Part shown: piece by piece, positions 45,297-45,869 of the stretch | How the letters are laid out: each line of letters starts with the position of its first letter | How positions within the stretch are numbered: position 1 is the stretch's first letter | Virus record (IMG/VR): IMGVR_UViG_3300035698_018074 | Coordinates: 1-45,869 of that record | Direction: 5' to 3' (one strand) | Length of the DNA stretch: 45,869 nucleotides | Origin: a virus | The notes under the pieces: model-generated | Databases searched by the model: none | What the model saw: the letters and a program-made list of their open reading frames with translations, nothing else | What the model was told of the DNA's origin: nothing | Made by a program: the position numbers and the translations under genes

Positions 45297-45747
45297 TTTT
45301 TGGCTTCCAGGCAGAGCATAGTATATGGACACGGCCTCCGTTCGCTAAGGTACCCGCACAACTGAATCGCCTGTCGCAGGTGACACATAGATCCGAGACG
45401 TCTGGGAGGTCCATAGATTCAAGGGGCGATGCGGGCCGTGTCTCAGGCATCCAGGAGAGCTTCACCCCATTCTCAAGGAGCACTATCTGAGCTTCGGTAA
45501 CCCCGTGGGACTTCTGGAGCTCACGGATCATACGTCGGCGCTCCGTCGGGCCAATGGATACGGGGGAGGAAACGAAGAGATTCCGCTCGGCGGCGAGGGC
45601 GTTGACTGTAATGGACCTACGCCAGCCGAGGTTAGGGAGCGTCGCCCGGAGGACTGTAAATATCCGAAGCTCCCGTATAAACGCCCTAAAACGACCCAGA
45701 AGTGGGACTAAAGCAACCCATATTTCCTTGATTCGAGTGAGATTCAT
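45289..45747 (-). CDS. Hypothetical first late protein with Cys cluster (152 aa)
   Basis: Unrecognised. The first gene of the late operon, AGGAGG about 11 nt upstream. A helical start (residues 1-85, RRRMIRELQKSHGVTEAQIV) and a C-terminal cluster (LCVTCDRRFSCAGTL, ILCSAW) with four to five Cys, which could form a zinc site. It overlaps the HNH gene by 8 bp, so it may serve with it in packaging. Confidence 0.6.
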   Translation of the reverse strand: MNLTRIKEIWVALVPLLGRFRAFIRELRIFTVLRATLPNLGWRRSITVNALAAERNLFVSSPVSIGPTERRRMIRELQKSHGVTEAQIVLLENGVKLSWMPETRPASPLESMDLPDVSDLCVTCDRRFSCAGTLANGGRVHILCSAWKPKSD

Positions 45748-45869
45748 GTGGTTGTGACCTCCTGTAAAAGGTTAAAATAACTCACGGATCTTGCAAAAAC
45801 CGTGCCTGGCAGACAGGTTTCTGACCCCTTTGACCCCCTATGAACGATGTGCGTTCGCCCCTGCAAGCC
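45748..45869. promoter_or_regulatory. Upstream region of the late operon
   Basis: No gene. On the minus strand GGGGTCA occurs twice within about 20 bp (AGGGGGTCAAAGGGGTCAG), and CCTGTCTGCCAGG forms a small stem. A close GGGGTCAAA also lies in the leader of the small terminase gene, so these could be sites for a late activator. No consensus -35/-10 pair was found, as expected for activator-driven late promoters. Confidence 0.4.

Overview
The window is almost wholly a tailed double-stranded DNA phage (siphovirus-type, HK97-fold head) or prophage genome. The evidence is an unbroken head-to-tail late operon: HNH nuclease, small and large terminase, portal, prohead protease, major capsid protein, head-tail connectors, tail terminator, tail tube, frameshifted tail chaperones, a 1471-residue tape measure and distal tail proteins. 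Strong Shine-Dalgarno sites and many 1-14 nt overlaps fit a Gram-negative host. A sulfate-reducer-like or other environmental proteobacterium is only a guess. No integrase, portable reverse transcriptase, holin-endolysin pair or primase/helicase was recognised, so part of the genome is either absent or outside the window.

Layout. (1) 1-290 is non-coding; 361-476 is a TGG-rich minisatellite; 479-515 is a terminator. (2) 542-4392, leftward: eleven small, mostly unrecognised genes, including two peptides of 25 and 30 residues. (3) 4393-4867: divergent control region with operator-like repeats and a near-consensus promoter placed so that the repressor-like gene is read from a leaderless mRNA. (4) 4868-17249, rightward early region: RecE-like exonuclease and RecT-like annealing protein, SSB, a double HTH protein, two C5-methyltransferase-like proteins, an iteron array next to a replisome organiser, two helicase-loader-like proteins, a PAPS-reductase-like protein, a RecU/Hjc-like nuclease and many small proteins. 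(5) 17246-19437: two DUF1566 genes carrying diversity-generating-retroelement (DGR) variable regions, then a third copy broken at an exact junction with the tail end of an M23 peptidase. (6) 19420-45747, leftward late operon.

Most notable signals. The two DUF1566 genes differ in their last codons by 18 substitutions, all at codon positions 1 or 2 and none at position 3, followed by an identical 56-bp tail. This is the footprint of adenine-directed DGR mutagenesis, yet no template repeat or reverse transcriptase is in the window. Two attC-like stem-loops (7871-7964, 8193-8248) delimit a 67-residue DUF551-like gene as if it were an integron cassette. A 49-bp perfect direct repeat bounds a 428-bp unit, and a 37-bp hairpin repeat lies ahead of each methyltransferase gene. 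A slippery A-AAA-AAC explains how the tail chaperone is extended in the -1 frame through a four-cysteine linker. Two glycosyltransferase genes and a methyltransferase gene are interleaved with the connector and tail genes, and a cluster of beta-rich proteins, two with signal-peptide-like N-termini, lies between the capsid and connector genes.

How it works together: the divergent region would choose between the leftward accessory set and the rightward recombination/replication set. DNA replication would start at the iterons beside the organiser gene, with SSB, annealing protein, exonuclease and resolvase-like nuclease supporting recombination-dependent replication. The late operon then packages DNA (HNH plus terminase) and builds the head and tail, with possible sugar decoration of the virion.
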